Assembly: GCF_900637305.1 (NCBI RefSeq)
Contig: NZ_LR134365.1
Location: 1,976,501 to 2,040,500 of the forward strand
Source: Cardiobacterium hominis
GTDB taxonomy: Bacteria; Pseudomonadota; Gammaproteobacteria; Cardiobacteriales; Cardiobacteriaceae
Reading direction: 5' to 3'
Length of the DNA: 64,000 nt
How positions within the stretch are numbered: the first letter of the stretch is position 1; every line of letters starts with the position of its first letter. Both the position numbers and the translations under genes were made by a program. Below are positions 16,878 through 26,547 of the stretch, piece after piece. Below the pieces are notes generated by a model. That model ran no database searches and had not been told where the DNA came from. It worked only from the letters and a program-made list of their open reading frames with translations.

Positions 16878-16899
16878 GCCCTTTTTCAAGGGCTTTTTT
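16878..16899 (+). terminator. Terminator/attenuator between tRNA-fMet and rimP
   Basis: GCCCTT (16878–16883) pairs with AAGGGC (16888–16893) over a TTTC loop and is followed by six Ts. It should end part of the transcripts after the tRNA while read-through feeds rimP–nusA–infB–rbfA. Confidence 0.75.
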
Positions 16900-16927
16900 G
16901 TTGTATGCGTTTTTGCAAGGGGTCGCT

Positions 16928-17401
16928 ATGTCGCGCGAGGAAAGGGTTACAGAGTTGTTGAAGCCCGTGGTGGAATCCATGGGTTTTGAGTGGGTGGGGG
17001 TGGAATATCACCACAATTCGGTCAATGCGATTCTGCGGATTTATGTCGATCGGCCGGAAGGCGGGATCGATATGGAAGGCGTGGTTGAGGTCACGGAAGC
17101 GGTAAACCCGATTCTCGATGTGGAAGACCCGATTAACGCGCCCTACACGCTGGAAGTTTCTTCGCCTGGCTTGGATCGTCCGCTGTTTTCTTTTGCCGAT
17201 TTTGTCCGCTTTACCGGCGAGACGGCGAAGGTGCATTTGCACGCGCCGGTCGGCAAGCGCCGCCGTTTTGAAGGGGTAATTGAGTCCACCGACGAGACCG
17301 CGCAGCGCATTACTTTTGCGGTAAGGCAAGGGCGTGCCGTCGAGGCGGTCGAAGTGGATTACGCCAATGTGGACAAGGCGCGTCTGGTACCCGTTTTTTG
17401 A
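16928..17401 (+). CDS. rimP: Ribosome maturation factor RimP
   Basis: The 157-residue protein (from MSREERVTELLKPVVESMGFE) is a typical RimP. It has an N-terminal domain with 'LRIYVDRPEGGIDMEGVVEVTEAVNPILD' and 'YTLEVSSPGLDRPLFSFADFVRFTG', followed by a C-terminal SH3-like domain ending in 'VDYANVDKARLVPVF'. RimP helps mature the 30S ribosomal subunit. I chose the ATG at 16928 because the longer upstream frame runs through the tRNA. nusA follows after 10 bases with an AAGGAGGAG ribosome-binding site. Confidence 0.93.
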   Translation: MSREERVTELLKPVVESMGFEWVGVEYHHNSVNAILRIYVDRPEGGIDMEGVVEVTEAVNPILDVEDPINAPYTLEVSSPGLDRPLFSFADFVRFTGETAKVHLHAPVGKRRRFEGVIESTDETAQRITFAVRQGRAVEAVEVDYANVDKARLVPVF

Positions 17402-17411
17402 AGGAGGAGTT

Positions 17412-18902
17412 ATGTCGAAAGATTTGTTGAACATTATTGAAGCGGTAGCGAACGAGAAGGAAGTCGATCGCAGCGTGATTATCGAGGCGCTAGAAGCGGC
17501 GTTGGCGGCCGCGACGCGCAAGCGTTATCCCGACGAGGAAATTGGCGCCAAGGTCGTGATTAACCCGCGCACCGGCGAGTACAAGAGTTTCCGCCTGTGG
17601 ACGGTCGTTGATGATGAGGCGATTCTGGAAAACCCGGACGCGGAGATGCGCGAAAGCGTCGCCGCCATTGAGTTTCCCGAGGCGCATTTGCAGGTCGGCG
17701 ATGTGCATGAGGTGCCGATTGAAAACGAGCCCTTCGGCCGCATCAGCGCGCAACAGGCGAAGCAAATCATCATTCAGAAGCTGCGCGAGGCAGAGCGGCG
17801 CAAGGTTTATGACCAGTTCATCGCCGAGGAAGGCACGCTGGTGCATGGCATTGTCCGTCGTCATGAGCGTGGCAACGTCATCGTCGATATCAACGGCGCC
17901 GAGGCGACCATCCTGCGCGATGGCATGATTCCGCGCGAATCGCTGCGCATCGGCGACCGCATCCGCGGTTACCTTGCCAAGGTCAATCTGGAAATGCGCG
18001 GGCCGCAGCTGGAAGTCAGCCGCGTCGCCCCGGAAATGCTGAAACAGCTCTTTACTTTGGAAGTACCGGAAATTGGTTCCGGCATTATCGAAATCATGGG
18101 CGTTGCCCGCGACCCCGGCCTGCGCGCCAAAATCGCGGTGCGCACCTTTGACCCGCGCATTGATCCGGTCGGCGCCTGCGTCGGCATCCGCGGCTCGCGC
18201 GTGCAGGGGGTGATGAACGAACTGGCGGGCGAGCGCATTGACATCGTTCTCTGGGACGAAGACCCGGAAACCTATGTACGCAAGGCGATGGCGCCGGCGC
18301 AAATTACCAACGCCGCCGCCGATGAAGCGCGTAGGGTGATGGATATCGCCGTGCCGGAAAACAAACTGCCGCAGGCGGTGGGTCGCGGCGGGCAGAACGT
18401 GCGCCTGGCAAGCGAGCTCACCGGCTGGACGATTAACGTCTTGAGCGAAGCCGAATTCGAGGCGCGGCAAGAGGCGGTGCAAGACGCGCAGGAGCAGGCG
18501 CTGGCTGAAGCGCTGGATGTGGACGACGAAATCGCCGACATCCTGATTGACGCAGGCTACACCGCGCCGGAAATGGTCGCCTACGCCGAGCGCGACGAGT
18601 TGCTCGGCATCGAGGCCTTTGACGAAGAAACCGTCGATGCGCTGATGGCACGCGCGGCAGATTACCTGTTGCAACAGGCTTTTGTCGCCGAGGTTGAGCC
18701 GGAAGAAGAAATGCAGTTACCGCTGGAAAACGTCGAAGGCATTGACGAAGCGACCATCGCCGCCCTGCAGGAAAATGGCCTGCACACCCAGGAAGACCTG
18801 GCGGAGCTGGCGGTGGACGAACTGGTGGCCTACACCGGACTGGACAAAGAACAGGCATCGGCGCTGATACTGAAAGCGCGCGAACCGTGGTTTCGTGGAT
18901 GA
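17412..18902 (+). CDS. nusA: Transcription termination/antitermination factor NusA
   Basis: This 496-residue protein binds RNA polymerase and nascent RNA. It begins MSKDLLNIIEAVANEKEVDR (N-terminal polymerase-binding domain). Then come an S1 domain ('EGTLVHGIVRRHERGNVIVD', about residue 137), two KH domains ('GACVGIRGSRVQGVMNELAGE' and 'NKLPQAVGRGGQNVRLASEL') and two C-terminal helical acidic repeats of the gammaproteobacterial type ('DDEIADILIDAGY' and 'VEGIDEATIAALQENGLH'). Gene order rimP–nusA–infB is the universal one. AAGGAGGAG lies 4 bases before the ATG. Confidence 0.96.
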   Translation: MSKDLLNIIEAVANEKEVDRSVIIEALEAALAAATRKRYPDEEIGAKVVINPRTGEYKSFRLWTVVDDEAILENPDAEMRESVAAIEFPEAHLQVGDVHEVPIENEPFGRISAQQAKQIIIQKLREAERRKVYDQFIAEEGTLVHGIVRRHERGNVIVDINGAEATILRDGMIPRESLRIGDRIRGYLAKVNLEMRGPQLEVSRVAPEMLKQLFTLEVPEIGSGIIEIMGVARDPGLRAKIAVRTFDPRIDPVGACVGIRGSRVQGVMNELAGERIDIVLWDEDPETYVRKAMAPAQITNAAADEARRVMDIAVPENKLPQAVGRGGQNVRLASELTGWTINVLSEAEFEARQEAVQDAQEQALAEALDVDDEIADILIDAGYTAPEMVAYAERDELLGIEAFDEETVDALMARAADYLLQQAFVAEVEPEEEMQLPLENVEGIDEATIAALQENGLHTQEDLAELAVDELVAYTGLDKEQASALILKAREPWFRG

Positions 18903-18918
18903 ATGAGGGGAAATTGAA

Positions 18919-21588
18919 ATGGCAGTAGCAGAACAAACCGTAGCGGCGCTCGCCAAGCAGCTGAAAATAACCGTGAGCCGCCTGCTTTCCCTGCTGAAAG
19001 AAGCGGGCATCGCAGTTGAAAACGAAGAAGACACACTGACACCGGCGCAAAAAGTCGCGCTGACCAAACACATGGCGGCGAAAAAAGGCGGCGAGAAAAA
19101 ACTTAGCCTGAAAACGCCCGCCGGCGCGGCGAAAAAGCCCGCCACCGCCGAGAAAAAAAGCAGCGAGGCAGCGGCGAAAAAACCGCGTGCCAGTGCCAGC
19201 ACGAAAAAAACCGGCGAGAAAAAACTGAGTCCGCTGGAAATCGCCAAACAAATGGCTGAACAACAGCGCCTCGCCCAAGGTGAGGCGATGCGCGACAACG
19301 AAGCACGCGCGCGTGAAGAAGCGCAGAACGCCGAACGCCAGCGCGCTGCCGAAGAAGAAGCGCGCCGTACCCGTAAAGAACAAGAAGAAAAAGCCGCCCA
19401 GGACGCCGAACAGGCGCGAGCAAAAGCCGAAGAAGCGCTCGCCACCCAACTGGCCGAACAAGAAAAACAGCGCAAACTGCGCGAAGCCGAAGACGCCAAA
19501 CGCAACGCCGCTGAAGAACTGCGCAAACAGGAAGAGCGGGAAAAACGCTCTGCCAAAGAAAACGAAGAACTCGAACGGCAGCGGCAAGAAGCGCTCAAAG
19601 ACGTCGCCAAACGCGAAAACTACGAAGAAGAAGCCGAATCACGCTTCCACATCCAGTCACGCGAACGTAGCGCTGGTGGCGGACGTGAACGCAGCGGCAA
19701 ACGCAGCGGTGGCCGCGACAGCGATGACCGTCGCAGCGGCGGTGCTAGTGCGGGCGGCCGTGGCGGCAAAGGCGGCAACAAACGCGAACGCGAGCGCAAA
19801 GGCGGCAAATTCGAAAAACCCGTCGCCCCGGTCTCACGCGAAGTGCGCATTCCGGAAACCATCACCGTTGGCGAACTGGCGCAAAAAATGAGCGTCAAAG
19901 CGGGCGAACTCATCAAAATCATGATGAAACTCGGCTCGATGGTCACCATCAACCAGGTACTTGACCAAGAAACCGCCGCGCTGGTTGCCGAAGAAATGGG
20001 GCACCAATACATCCTCATCAAAGAAAACGACCTCGAAACCCAGGTCATGGCCGAAGCCGACGAAGACGCGGGCAACATCATCCAGCGCGCGCCGGTCGTT
20101 ACCATCATGGGGCACGTCGACCACGGCAAAACCTCGCTCCTCGACTACATCCGCAAAACCAAAGTGGCGGTTGGCGAGGCGGGCGGCATTACCCAGCACA
20201 TTGGCGCTTACCGCGTGCAAACCCCGAAAGGCACCATCACCTTCCTCGACACCCCCGGCCACGCCGCCTTCACCGCCATGCGTGCGCGCGGCGCGGACGC
20301 GACCGACATCGTCATCCTCGTGGTTGCCGCCGACGACGGCGTCATGCCGCAAACCATCGAGGCCATCCAGCACGCCAACGCCGCCAAAGTGCCGCTCATC
20401 GTCGCGGTGAACAAAATGGACAAACCGGATGCCGACCCCGAACGCGTCAAATCCGAGCTCTCCCAACACGGCGTCATCGCCGAAGAATGGGGCGGTGAAA
20501 ACCTCTTCGCCTACGTCTCTGCCAAGAGCGGCGAAGGCATCGACGACCTGCTCGACAAAGTGCTCATCCAGGCCGAAGTGCTGGAGCTGACCGCACCGTC
20601 CACCGGCATGGGACGTGGTGTCGTGATTGAGTCCCGCCTTGACCGTGGTCGCGGCAGCGTCGCCACCGTGCTGGTCCAATCCGGCGTCGTCAAAAAAGGC
20701 GACATCATGCTCGCCGGCATGGAATATGGTCGCATCCGTGCCATGCTGGACGAAAACGGCAACGAACTCAAAGAAGCCGGCGCCTCCACTCCGGTGGAAA
20801 TCCTCGGCCTCTCCGGCACGCCGAACGCGGGCGACGAAGTCGTCATCGTGGAAAACGAACGCAAGGCGCGGGAAATCGCCAACTTCCGCCAGGGCAAATT
20901 CAAAGAAATCAAAATCGCGCGCCAGCAGAAGGCGAAGCTGGAAAACCTCTTCAGCAACACCGGCGACGGCGAAGTCCACACCGTGAACCTGATGATCAAG
21001 GCGGACGTACAAGGCTCGGTCGAAGCCCTCTCCGACTCGCTGCTCAAACTCGCCACCGACGAAGTCAAAGTGAACATCATCGCCTCCGGCATCGGCGGCA
21101 TCACCGAATCCGACGTGCAGCTCGCCATCGCCTCCGAAGCCATCATCATCGCCTTCAACGTCCGTGCCGACGCGAACGCGAAAAAACTGGCCGAAAACGA
21201 AGGCGTTGACCTGCGCTACTACAGCATCATTTACGAAGCGATAGACCAGGTGAAAGCGGCGATGCAGGGCATGCTCTCGCCCGAAGTGCGCGAAGACATC
21301 ATCGGCCTCGCCCAGGTGCGCGAAGTCTTCCGCTCCTCAAAATTCGGCACCGTGGCAGGCTGCATCGTCGAAGACGGCGTACTCAAGCGCAACAACCCGA
21401 TCCGCGTCCTGCGCAACAACGTCGTCATCTACGAAGGCGCGCTGGAGTCATTACGCCGCTTCAAAGACGACGTCAGCGAAGTGCGCGCCGGCACCGAATG
21501 CGGTCTGGGCGTGAAAAACTACAACGACGTACGCATCGGCGACCAAATCGAATGCTACGAACGCGTCTCCATCGAGAGGACGCTCTGA
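18919..21588 (+). CDS. infB: Translation initiation factor IF-2
   Basis: The 889-residue GTPase places fMet-tRNA on the 30S subunit. An IF2_N domain ('[23 protein letters not shown]') is followed by a long, highly charged Lys/Glu/Ala-rich linker (about residues 60–300, including a Gly/Arg-rich stretch '[19 protein letters not shown]'). The G domain has G1 'GHVDHGKTS', G3 'DTPGH' and G4 'NKMD', followed by domains II–IV ending in '[18 protein letters not shown]'. It shares the operon with its own substrate tRNA at the head. Its stop overlaps the rbfA start. Confidence 0.96.
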   Translation: MAVAEQTVAALAKQLKITVSRLLSLLKEAGIAVENEEDTLTPAQKVALTKHMAAKKGGEKKLSLKTPAGAAKKPATAEKKSSEAAAKKPRASASTKKTGEKKLSPLEIAKQMAEQQRLAQGEAMRDNEARAREEAQNAERQRAAEEEARRTRKEQEEKAAQDAEQARAKAEEALATQLAEQEKQRKLREAEDAKRNAAEELRKQEEREKRSAKENEELERQRQEALKDVAKRENYEEEAESRFHIQSRERSAGGGRERSGKRSGGRDSDDRRSGGASAGGRGGKGGNKRERERKGGKFEKPVAPVSREVRIPETITVGELAQKMSVKAGELIKIMMKLGSMVTINQVLDQETAALVAEEMGHQYILIKENDLETQVMAEADEDAGNIIQRAPVVTIMGHVDHGKTSLLDYIRKTKVAVGEAGGITQHIGAYRVQTPKGTITFLDTPGHAAFTAMRARGADATDIVILVVAADDGVMPQTIEAIQHANAAKVPLIVAVNKMDKPDADPERVKSELSQHGVIAEEWGGENLFAYVSAKSGEGIDDLLDKVLIQAEVLELTAPSTGMGRGVVIESRLDRGRGSVATVLVQSGVVKKGDIMLAGMEYGRIRAMLDENGNELKEAGASTPVEILGLSGTPNAGDEVVIVENERKAREIANFRQGKFKEIKIARQQKAKLENLFSNTGDGEVHTVNLMIKADVQGSVEALSDSLLKLATDEVKVNIIASGIGGITESDVQLAIASEAIIIAFNVRADANAKKLAENEGVDLRYYSIIYEAIDQVKAAMQGMLSPEVREDIIGLAQVREVFRSSKFGTVAGCIVEDGVLKRNNPIRVLRNNVVIYEGALESLRRFKDDVSEVRAGTECGLGVKNYNDVRIGDQIECYERVSIERTL

Positions 21589-21974
21589 TGCCAAAAGGAC
21601 AAGACCGCACCCGCCGCATCGGCGAACAAATGCGGCGCGACCTCGCCGTTGCCGTGCCGCAAATCCTCGACCACCCGCACGCCTCGCTGCTGTCCATCAC
21701 CGCGGTGCGGGTGACGCGCGACCTGTCATTTGCCAAAGTGTACGTGACGCACGTCATCAACGACGCCGACGAACGGCAGACACTGCTCCGTGCGTTAAAC
21801 GCGCACGCCGGACAACTGCGCCACGCGCTCGCACAAAAACTCAGCATCCGCAAAATGCCGGAACTGCACTTCGTCTACGACGACTCGGTCGAATACGGCG
21901 CGCGCATGGACCACCTCCTACACGACCTCGTCAAAGACCTGCCGCCGGAAGAAGAAAGCGAAGAACCGGCCTGA
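21588..21974 (+). CDS. rbfA: 30S ribosome-binding factor RbfA
   Basis: The 128-residue protein begins [22 protein letters not shown] and has the KH-like RbfA fold with 'LSITAVRVTRDLSFAKVYVTHV' and 'LRHALAQKLSIRKMPELHFVYDDSVEYGARMDHLL'. RbfA acts late in 30S maturation and in cold adaptation. The ATG (21588) overlaps the infB stop by one base. truB, which commonly follows, is absent; a terminator comes next. Confidence 0.94.
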   Translation: MPKGQDRTRRIGEQMRRDLAVAVPQILDHPHASLLSITAVRVTRDLSFAKVYVTHVINDADERQTLLRALNAHAGQLRHALAQKLSIRKMPELHFVYDDSVEYGARMDHLLHDLVKDLPPEEESEEPA

Positions 21975-22004
21975 CCGCCCTGCCCCTTTGGCATCCATAA
22001 ATCA

Positions 22005-22030
22005 GCGCGCTCCCCGGAGCGCGCGTTTCT
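22005..22030 (+). terminator. Terminator of the rimP–rbfA operon
   Basis: GCGCGCTCC (22005–22013) pairs with GGAGCGCGC (22016–22024) and is followed by GTTTCTT. Confidence 0.75.
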
Positions 22031-22047
22031 TATACCGCTATCACCAC

Positions 22048-22076
22048 AAACAAAAAGGGCTGCAAAGCAGCCCTTT
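22048..22076 (-). terminator. Terminator of the surface lipoprotein gene
   Basis: AAAGGGCTGC (22054–22063) and GCAGCCCTTT (22067–22076) form the stem. On the minus strand it continues into TTTTTGTTTG, fitting the minus-strand gene that ends at 22098. Confidence 0.8.
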
Positions 22077-22097
22077 CGTATTGCGCAAATGGCGGGA

Positions 22098-22961
22098 TCA
22101 GTTACTGCGAACCGCGCCGAAACTGCCGGAAATCGCCTGCGCACTATCCTGGAAAATACCACCCAGCTCATGGGCATTGTCACCATAAAAACCGCCGGTG
22201 GTTTTTACCGCCGCGTCGGCTTTACTGCTGAAAGTATTGCCTTCAATGCCTGCGCTGATATTGACCGGTTTGAAGTCCACCGCGCTCGAAGCATTTTGAC
22301 TGATACTGCCCGTCAGCGTTTTCGCGCCAAAATCCGCGCTGAAATTGGCGAGCGCGCTATCAGCAACCGCTGCCTGACCAACCGCTGCCGCGCCGCTGTA
22401 TTTGACGACGCCGGTGGTCGGCATAGTTGCGGTCGGCACGCCCTGACTGAAAATATAGTCCTTGCTGCCGTCATTAAGATAGCCGAACTTGCTGTTGGCA
22501 TAACGGGTACCGCTGACGATGAATTGCTTGTAGCTGGTATCGCCGATAGTCGCACCGCGTACCGAAGTGATATTGCCACTGCTGATGTTCGGCAGTTGCA
22601 GCGGTAATTTCTTGCCATCCAGATTCAGCACGGCAAGATCATCGCTGACGACACTTTTCGCATCAGTAAGCCCGTTGGGTTGCTGACCGAGCGGCACGAT
22701 AAAGCCCTTACCCTGATACTTGCCGCTGGCGTTGTCGCTATTACCCTGATTGACCGGCGGCGGAATGAGCTGGCTGCTGCCGTTATCGGATTTCTTGCCC
22801 GGATCGGCAGGCGTATTTTCATCCTTGCCGGGGGCGCTCGGAACATTATTGCCCTTATTATTTTTCGGGTTCGGATCCGCAGGGGTGTTGTCATCACTAC
22901 CGCCGCCACAGGCCGTAAGCAGCAGCGCTGCAATCACCAGTCCAATAGATTGTTTTTTCAT
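22098..22961 (-). CDS. Slam-dependent surface lipoprotein with TbpB-like beta-barrel domain
   Basis: The 287-residue product has a lipoprotein signal peptide (MKKQSIGLVIAALLLTAC) and then a disordered anchor rich in Asn, Pro, Asp and Lys, with NTPADP repeated twice. The C-terminal half looks like the eight-stranded barrel of transferrin-binding protein B and factor-H-binding proteins: 'ALANFSADFGAKTLTGSI' and 'GGFYGDNAHELGGIFQD' followed by 'GSFGAV'. Such lipoproteins are flipped to the cell surface by Slam and bind host proteins or haem. No slam or TonB receptor gene is next to it. I used the ATG at 22961, with GGAG 9 bases upstream. Confidence 0.78.
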   Translation of the reverse strand: MKKQSIGLVIAALLLTACGGGSDDNTPADPNPKNNKGNNVPSAPGKDENTPADPGKKSDNGSSQLIPPPVNQGNSDNASGKYQGKGFIVPLGQQPNGLTDAKSVVSDDLAVLNLDGKKLPLQLPNISSGNITSVRGATIGDTSYKQFIVSGTRYANSKFGYLNDGSKDYIFSQGVPTATMPTTGVVKYSGAAAVGQAAVADSALANFSADFGAKTLTGSISQNASSAVDFKPVNISAGIEGNTFSSKADAAVKTTGGFYGDNAHELGGIFQDSAQAISGSFGAVRSN

Positions 22962-23027
22962 GTAAATAGTCTCCATTCTGGTTGGAATTTCATCGCGCAA
23001 AAAACTGCGACCGCCCGCATTATAACA

Positions 23028-23085
23028 ATACACCGAAAGCCTCGGACAAGGCGCATCGACGAATACGGTACGCATTTGTACGGCG
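23028..23085. repeat. Partial copy of the nested-hairpin intergenic repeat
   Basis: This 58-base stretch matches 12301–12358 at 50 positions with no gaps, starting ATACACCGAAAGCCTC. The right half with the matching outer arm is degenerate or missing. It lies just upstream of the surface lipoprotein gene, so it may carry or affect its promoter. Confidence 0.75.
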
Positions 23086-23149
23086 CGGGCTTCCCATAAA
23101 AATGGCTTCGCGGCGTATAGAGCTGTCTTGGCGGTTTGCGCCAAACGCC

Positions 23150-23551
23150 TCAGTGGATTGAGGCGTTTTGCAGTTTTTGCAGGACGGCGGTGTTGGGTTC
23201 GGGGAAGCGGTAATTGGCAATTTCGGCGCGCGAGACCCAGCGCCAGCGCTGGCCTTCGAGGCTTTGCGGGGCAACGTCTCGCGTAAGAAGAATGTGGTAG
23301 AAGTCGAGGATGACTTCCGCGCCACGGTTACCGTGATAGTAGTGAGTGAGTGTTTCGCCTTCAAGCGCAAGGCCGAGTTCTTCGCGCAGTTCACGCAGAA
23401 GCGCCGCTTCGTGGCTCTCACCGGCTTCGATTTTGCCGCCGGGAAATTCCCAGTAACCCGCCCAGGCCTTGTTCGGCGGACGTTCGGCGATGAGGAGCTG
23501 GCCTTGCGGGTTTTCGATGATGGCAGCGACGACGTTAAGCGGGATAGTCAT
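23150..23551 (-). CDS. mutT: 8-oxo-dGTP diphosphatase MutT (Nudix)
   Basis: The 133-residue enzyme removes mutagenic 8-oxo-dGTP. The start 'VVAAIIENPQGQLLIAERP' and the segment 'GYWEFPGGKIEAGES' are typical of MutT. The Nudix box 'GGKIEAGESHEAALLRELRE' followed by ELG is complete (G-x5-E-x7-REUxEExGU). It lies downstream of secA in the same direction but is separated from it by a terminator and a palindrome. Confidence 0.9.
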   Translation of the reverse strand: MTIPLNVVAAIIENPQGQLLIAERPPNKAWAGYWEFPGGKIEAGESHEAALLRELREELGLALEGETLTHYYHGNRGAEVILDFYHILLTRDVAPQSLEGQRWRWVSRAEIANYRFPEPNTAVLQKLQNASIH

Positions 23552-23605
23552 GGTTGTGGTCCGGTATGGTGAATGTTCAGGCGCTTGTTGTTTTCGGGAT
23601 GGCGC

Positions 23606-23638
23606 TTTACATACAGCTGAGCGCTCATGGTATGTAAA
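23606..23638. repeat. TTTACATAC/GTATGTAAA palindrome, intact copy
   Basis: TTTACATAC (23606–23614) and GTATGTAAA (23630–23638) flank AGCTGAGCGCTCATG. It lies between secA and mutT and matches the sequence interrupted by the IS at 11165–12276. Confidence 0.75.
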
Positions 23639-23652
23639 CGGGATGTTCCGGC

Positions 23653-23678
23653 AAAAACCCCGCCGGAGCGGGGTTTTT
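23653..23678. terminator. Terminator of secA (bidirectional shape)
   Basis: AAAAACCCCGC (23653–23663) pairs with GCGGGGTTTTT (23668–23678) over a CGGA loop, five bases beyond the secA stop. Confidence 0.88.
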
Positions 23679-23682
23679 AGGG

Positions 23683-26385
23683 TTATGCCAGTTTACCGTG
23701 GCAGTCTTTGAGGCGTTTGCCGGAGCCGCAGGGGCAGGGGTCGTTGCGGCCGGTGCGGGCGATTTCTTCCGGGGTGGGTTCGCGTAACGCTTCGCTGCTG
23801 TCGCTGCTGCCGTGGTATTGGGCGCGAGCGAGTTCGGCGTCGTGTTGGCGTTGGGCTTGTTGTTGCATGGCTTCGGCTTCGTCTGCCGCGCTTTGTGCCT
23901 GGAACTGGATGTGGGCAAGGACGCGCACGATTTCGAACTGGATGTGATCGAGCAGGTCTTTGAAGAGTTCGAAGGATTCGCGCTGGTATTCGCGCTTCGG
24001 GTCTTTTTGGGCGCGCGAGCGCAGCCAGATGGCCTGGCGCAGCATGTCCATCGTCGCCAGGTGTTGTTTCCATTGGGTGTCGATGGTTTGCAGCGCGATG
24101 TATTTTTCGACGCGGCGCATGATGTCGCCGCCGACCTGGTTTTCTTTTTCTTGTTGGATGTGTTCGAGCAGTTCGACGAGGCCTTCTTTGATTTGTTTGG
24201 CGCTCATGTTGGGGTTGGCTTGCAGCCAGTGGTTCTGGATGTCCACCGCCAGGCCAAATTCGTTGCGCAGCGCGGCTTCGAGGCCGGGGATGTCCCAGTT
24301 TTGTCGCACTTGGTCGTCGTCTATGTAGCGGCTGGCGAGGGTGTCAATGACGTTGACGCGCATGCCGGCGACGAGCTCGGCGATGTTGTCGGCGTCCATG
24401 ATGTTGGCGCGCTGGGTGTAGATGACTTTGCGCTGTTCGTTGGCGACGTTGTCGTATTCGAGCAGGTTTTTACGCGCGTCGAAGTTGTGCGCTTCGACTT
24501 TGCGCTGTGCGCCTTCGATTTGTTTGGAGACCATGCGCGATTCGATGGCTTCGTCTTCGCTCATGCCGAGGCGCTGCATCATGCTTGCCATGCGTTCGCC
24601 CGCGAAGATGCGGACGAGGTTGTCATCGAGGGCGACGTAGAAGCGGCTGGAGCCGGGGTCGCCCTGGCGGCCGGAGCGGCCGCGCAGCTGGTTGTCGATG
24701 CGGCGTGATTCGTGGCGTTCGGCGCCGATGACGTGTAGGCCGCCGGCGGTGATGACGGCTTCGTGGCGTTTTTGCCAGTCTTCGCGCACGGCTTGTTTGG
24801 CGTCTTCGCTTGCGTCTTTGCCGAGCGCGTTCAGTTCTGCCCGCAGTGAGCCGCCGAGGACGATGTCGGTTCCGCGGCCTGCCATGTTGGTGGCGATGGT
24901 CACTTGGCCGGGGCGGCCGGCCTGGGCGATGATTTCGGCTTCGCGCGCGTGTTGTTTGGCATTAAGTACGTTGTGTTCGATGCCGAGTTGGGTCAGGAGG
25001 CTGGAGACGAGTTCGGAGGTTTCAATGGAGGCGGTGCCCAGCAGCACGGGTTGGCCGCGTTCTTTGCAGTCGCGCACGTCGGCGGCGATGGCGTCGTATT
25101 TGCCTTTTTGGTTGAGGTAGATGAGGTCGGTGTGGTCTTTGCGCTGCACCGGGCGGTTGGTGGGGATGACGACGGTTTCGAGGCCGTAGATGTCCTGGAA
25201 TTCGAAGGCTTCGGTGTCGGCGGTGCCGGTCATGCCCGCCAGTTTGTCGTAGAGGCGGAAGAAGTTTTGGTAGGTGATGGAGGCGAGTGTTTGGGTTTCT
25301 TGTTTGATGGGCACGCCTTCTTTGATTTCGATGGCCTGGTGCAGGCCGTCTGACCAGCGGCGGCCGTCCATGGTGCGTCCGGTGAATTCGTCCACGATGA
25401 CGACTTCGTTGTTGCGCACGATGTAGTCCACGTCTTTGTGGTAGAGGTGGTGCGCGCGCAGGCAGGCGTTCAGGTGGTGGAAGATGCCGAGGTTTTTCGG
25501 GTCGTAGAGGCTTTCGTCTTCACCGAGCAGGCCGTGCTGGTGCAGGAGGTCTTCGAGGTGGTCGTGGCCGCTTTCGGTGAGTCCGACTTGTTTGGTTTTT
25601 TCGTCGATGCTGAAGTCGCCGGGGCCGTCTTTTTCTTTTTGCGGGACGAGTTCGGGGACGATGGTGTTCAGTTTTTCGTAGAGGCCGTTGTCGAGGTCGG
25701 AGGCGCCGGAGATGATGAGCGGGGTGCGCGCCTCATCTATAAGGATGGAGTCCACTTCGTCGACGATGGCGTAGTTAAGTTCGCGTTGCAGGCGGTCTTC
25801 GGGGGCGAGCGCCATATTGCTGCGCAGGTAGTCGAAGCCGAATTCGTTGTTGGTGCCGTAGGTGATGTCGCTGCGGTACGCCGCCTGTTTGTCTTCTTGT
25901 GGCATGCCGGCGACGATGATGCCGGTGGTCATGCCGAGGAAGCCGTAGAGTTCGCCCAGTTCTTCGCCGTCGCGGCGGGCGAGGTAGTCGTTGACGGTGA
26001 CGACGTGCACGCCTTTGCCGGGCAGGGCGTTCAGGTACACCGCCAAGGTGGCGACCAGGGTTTTGCCTTCACCGGTGCGCATTTCGGCGATTTTGCCTTG
26101 GTGCAGCACGATGCCGCCAATCATCTGTACGTCGTAGTGGCGCAGGCCAAGGACGCGCTGGCTCGCTTCGCGCACCACGGCGAAGGCTTCGGGCAGGAGT
26201 TGGTCGAGGGTTTCGCCTTTGGCGAGGCGTTCGCGGAATTCGGTGGTTTTCGCCTTAAGGGCGTCGTCATCGAGGGCCTGGATTTGCGGTTCGAGCGCGT
26301 TGATTTTAGCGACGGTTTTTTTGTATTGCTTAATGAGTCGGTCGTTGCGGGAACCGAAAATTTTTGCGGCGAGACTATTCCACAT
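23683..26385 (-). CDS. secA: Preprotein translocase ATPase SecA
   Basis: The 900-residue motor drives proteins through SecYEG. Visible features include the N-terminus MWNSLAAKIFGSRNDR, Walker A 'MRTGEGKT', 'VTVNDYLARRD', the DEAD-type 'DEVDSILIDEARTPLI', the preprotein cross-linking region 'QNFFRLYDKLAGMTGTADTEA', 'TNMAGRGTDI', and 'GRSGRQGDPGSSRFY'. The C-terminal zinc-binding tail is 'RNDPCPCGSGKRLKDCHG'. I used the ATG at 26385, preceded by AAGGAAG; the longer frame upstream overlaps the divergent gene and has no support. Confidence 0.97.
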   Translation of the reverse strand: MWNSLAAKIFGSRNDRLIKQYKKTVAKINALEPQIQALDDDALKAKTTEFRERLAKGETLDQLLPEAFAVVREASQRVLGLRHYDVQMIGGIVLHQGKIAEMRTGEGKTLVATLAVYLNALPGKGVHVVTVNDYLARRDGEELGELYGFLGMTTGIIVAGMPQEDKQAAYRSDITYGTNNEFGFDYLRSNMALAPEDRLQRELNYAIVDEVDSILIDEARTPLIISGASDLDNGLYEKLNTIVPELVPQKEKDGPGDFSIDEKTKQVGLTESGHDHLEDLLHQHGLLGEDESLYDPKNLGIFHHLNACLRAHHLYHKDVDYIVRNNEVVIVDEFTGRTMDGRRWSDGLHQAIEIKEGVPIKQETQTLASITYQNFFRLYDKLAGMTGTADTEAFEFQDIYGLETVVIPTNRPVQRKDHTDLIYLNQKGKYDAIAADVRDCKERGQPVLLGTASIETSELVSSLLTQLGIEHNVLNAKQHAREAEIIAQAGRPGQVTIATNMAGRGTDIVLGGSLRAELNALGKDASEDAKQAVREDWQKRHEAVITAGGLHVIGAERHESRRIDNQLRGRSGRQGDPGSSRFYVALDDNLVRIFAGERMASMMQRLGMSEDEAIESRMVSKQIEGAQRKVEAHNFDARKNLLEYDNVANEQRKVIYTQRANIMDADNIAELVAGMRVNVIDTLASRYIDDDQVRQNWDIPGLEAALRNEFGLAVDIQNHWLQANPNMSAKQIKEGLVELLEHIQQEKENQVGGDIMRRVEKYIALQTIDTQWKQHLATMDMLRQAIWLRSRAQKDPKREYQRESFELFKDLLDHIQFEIVRVLAHIQFQAQSAADEAEAMQQQAQRQHDAELARAQYHGSSDSSEALREPTPEEIARTGRNDPCPCGSGKRLKDCHGKLA

Positions 26386-26547
26386 AAGTGCTTCCTTTTG
26401 TTTTGGTTTGCGCCTCTTTGGCGGCTCGGAAAGCGCGCATGATACCGCAATTGCTGCGGCGCGGCGCAAGGAAATGGCTGCTTTTGTTATCATTGCGCCA
26501 TTGCGGGCGGATATGCGTCCGCCGGTTGTTTTTATCAAGTAAAGGCC

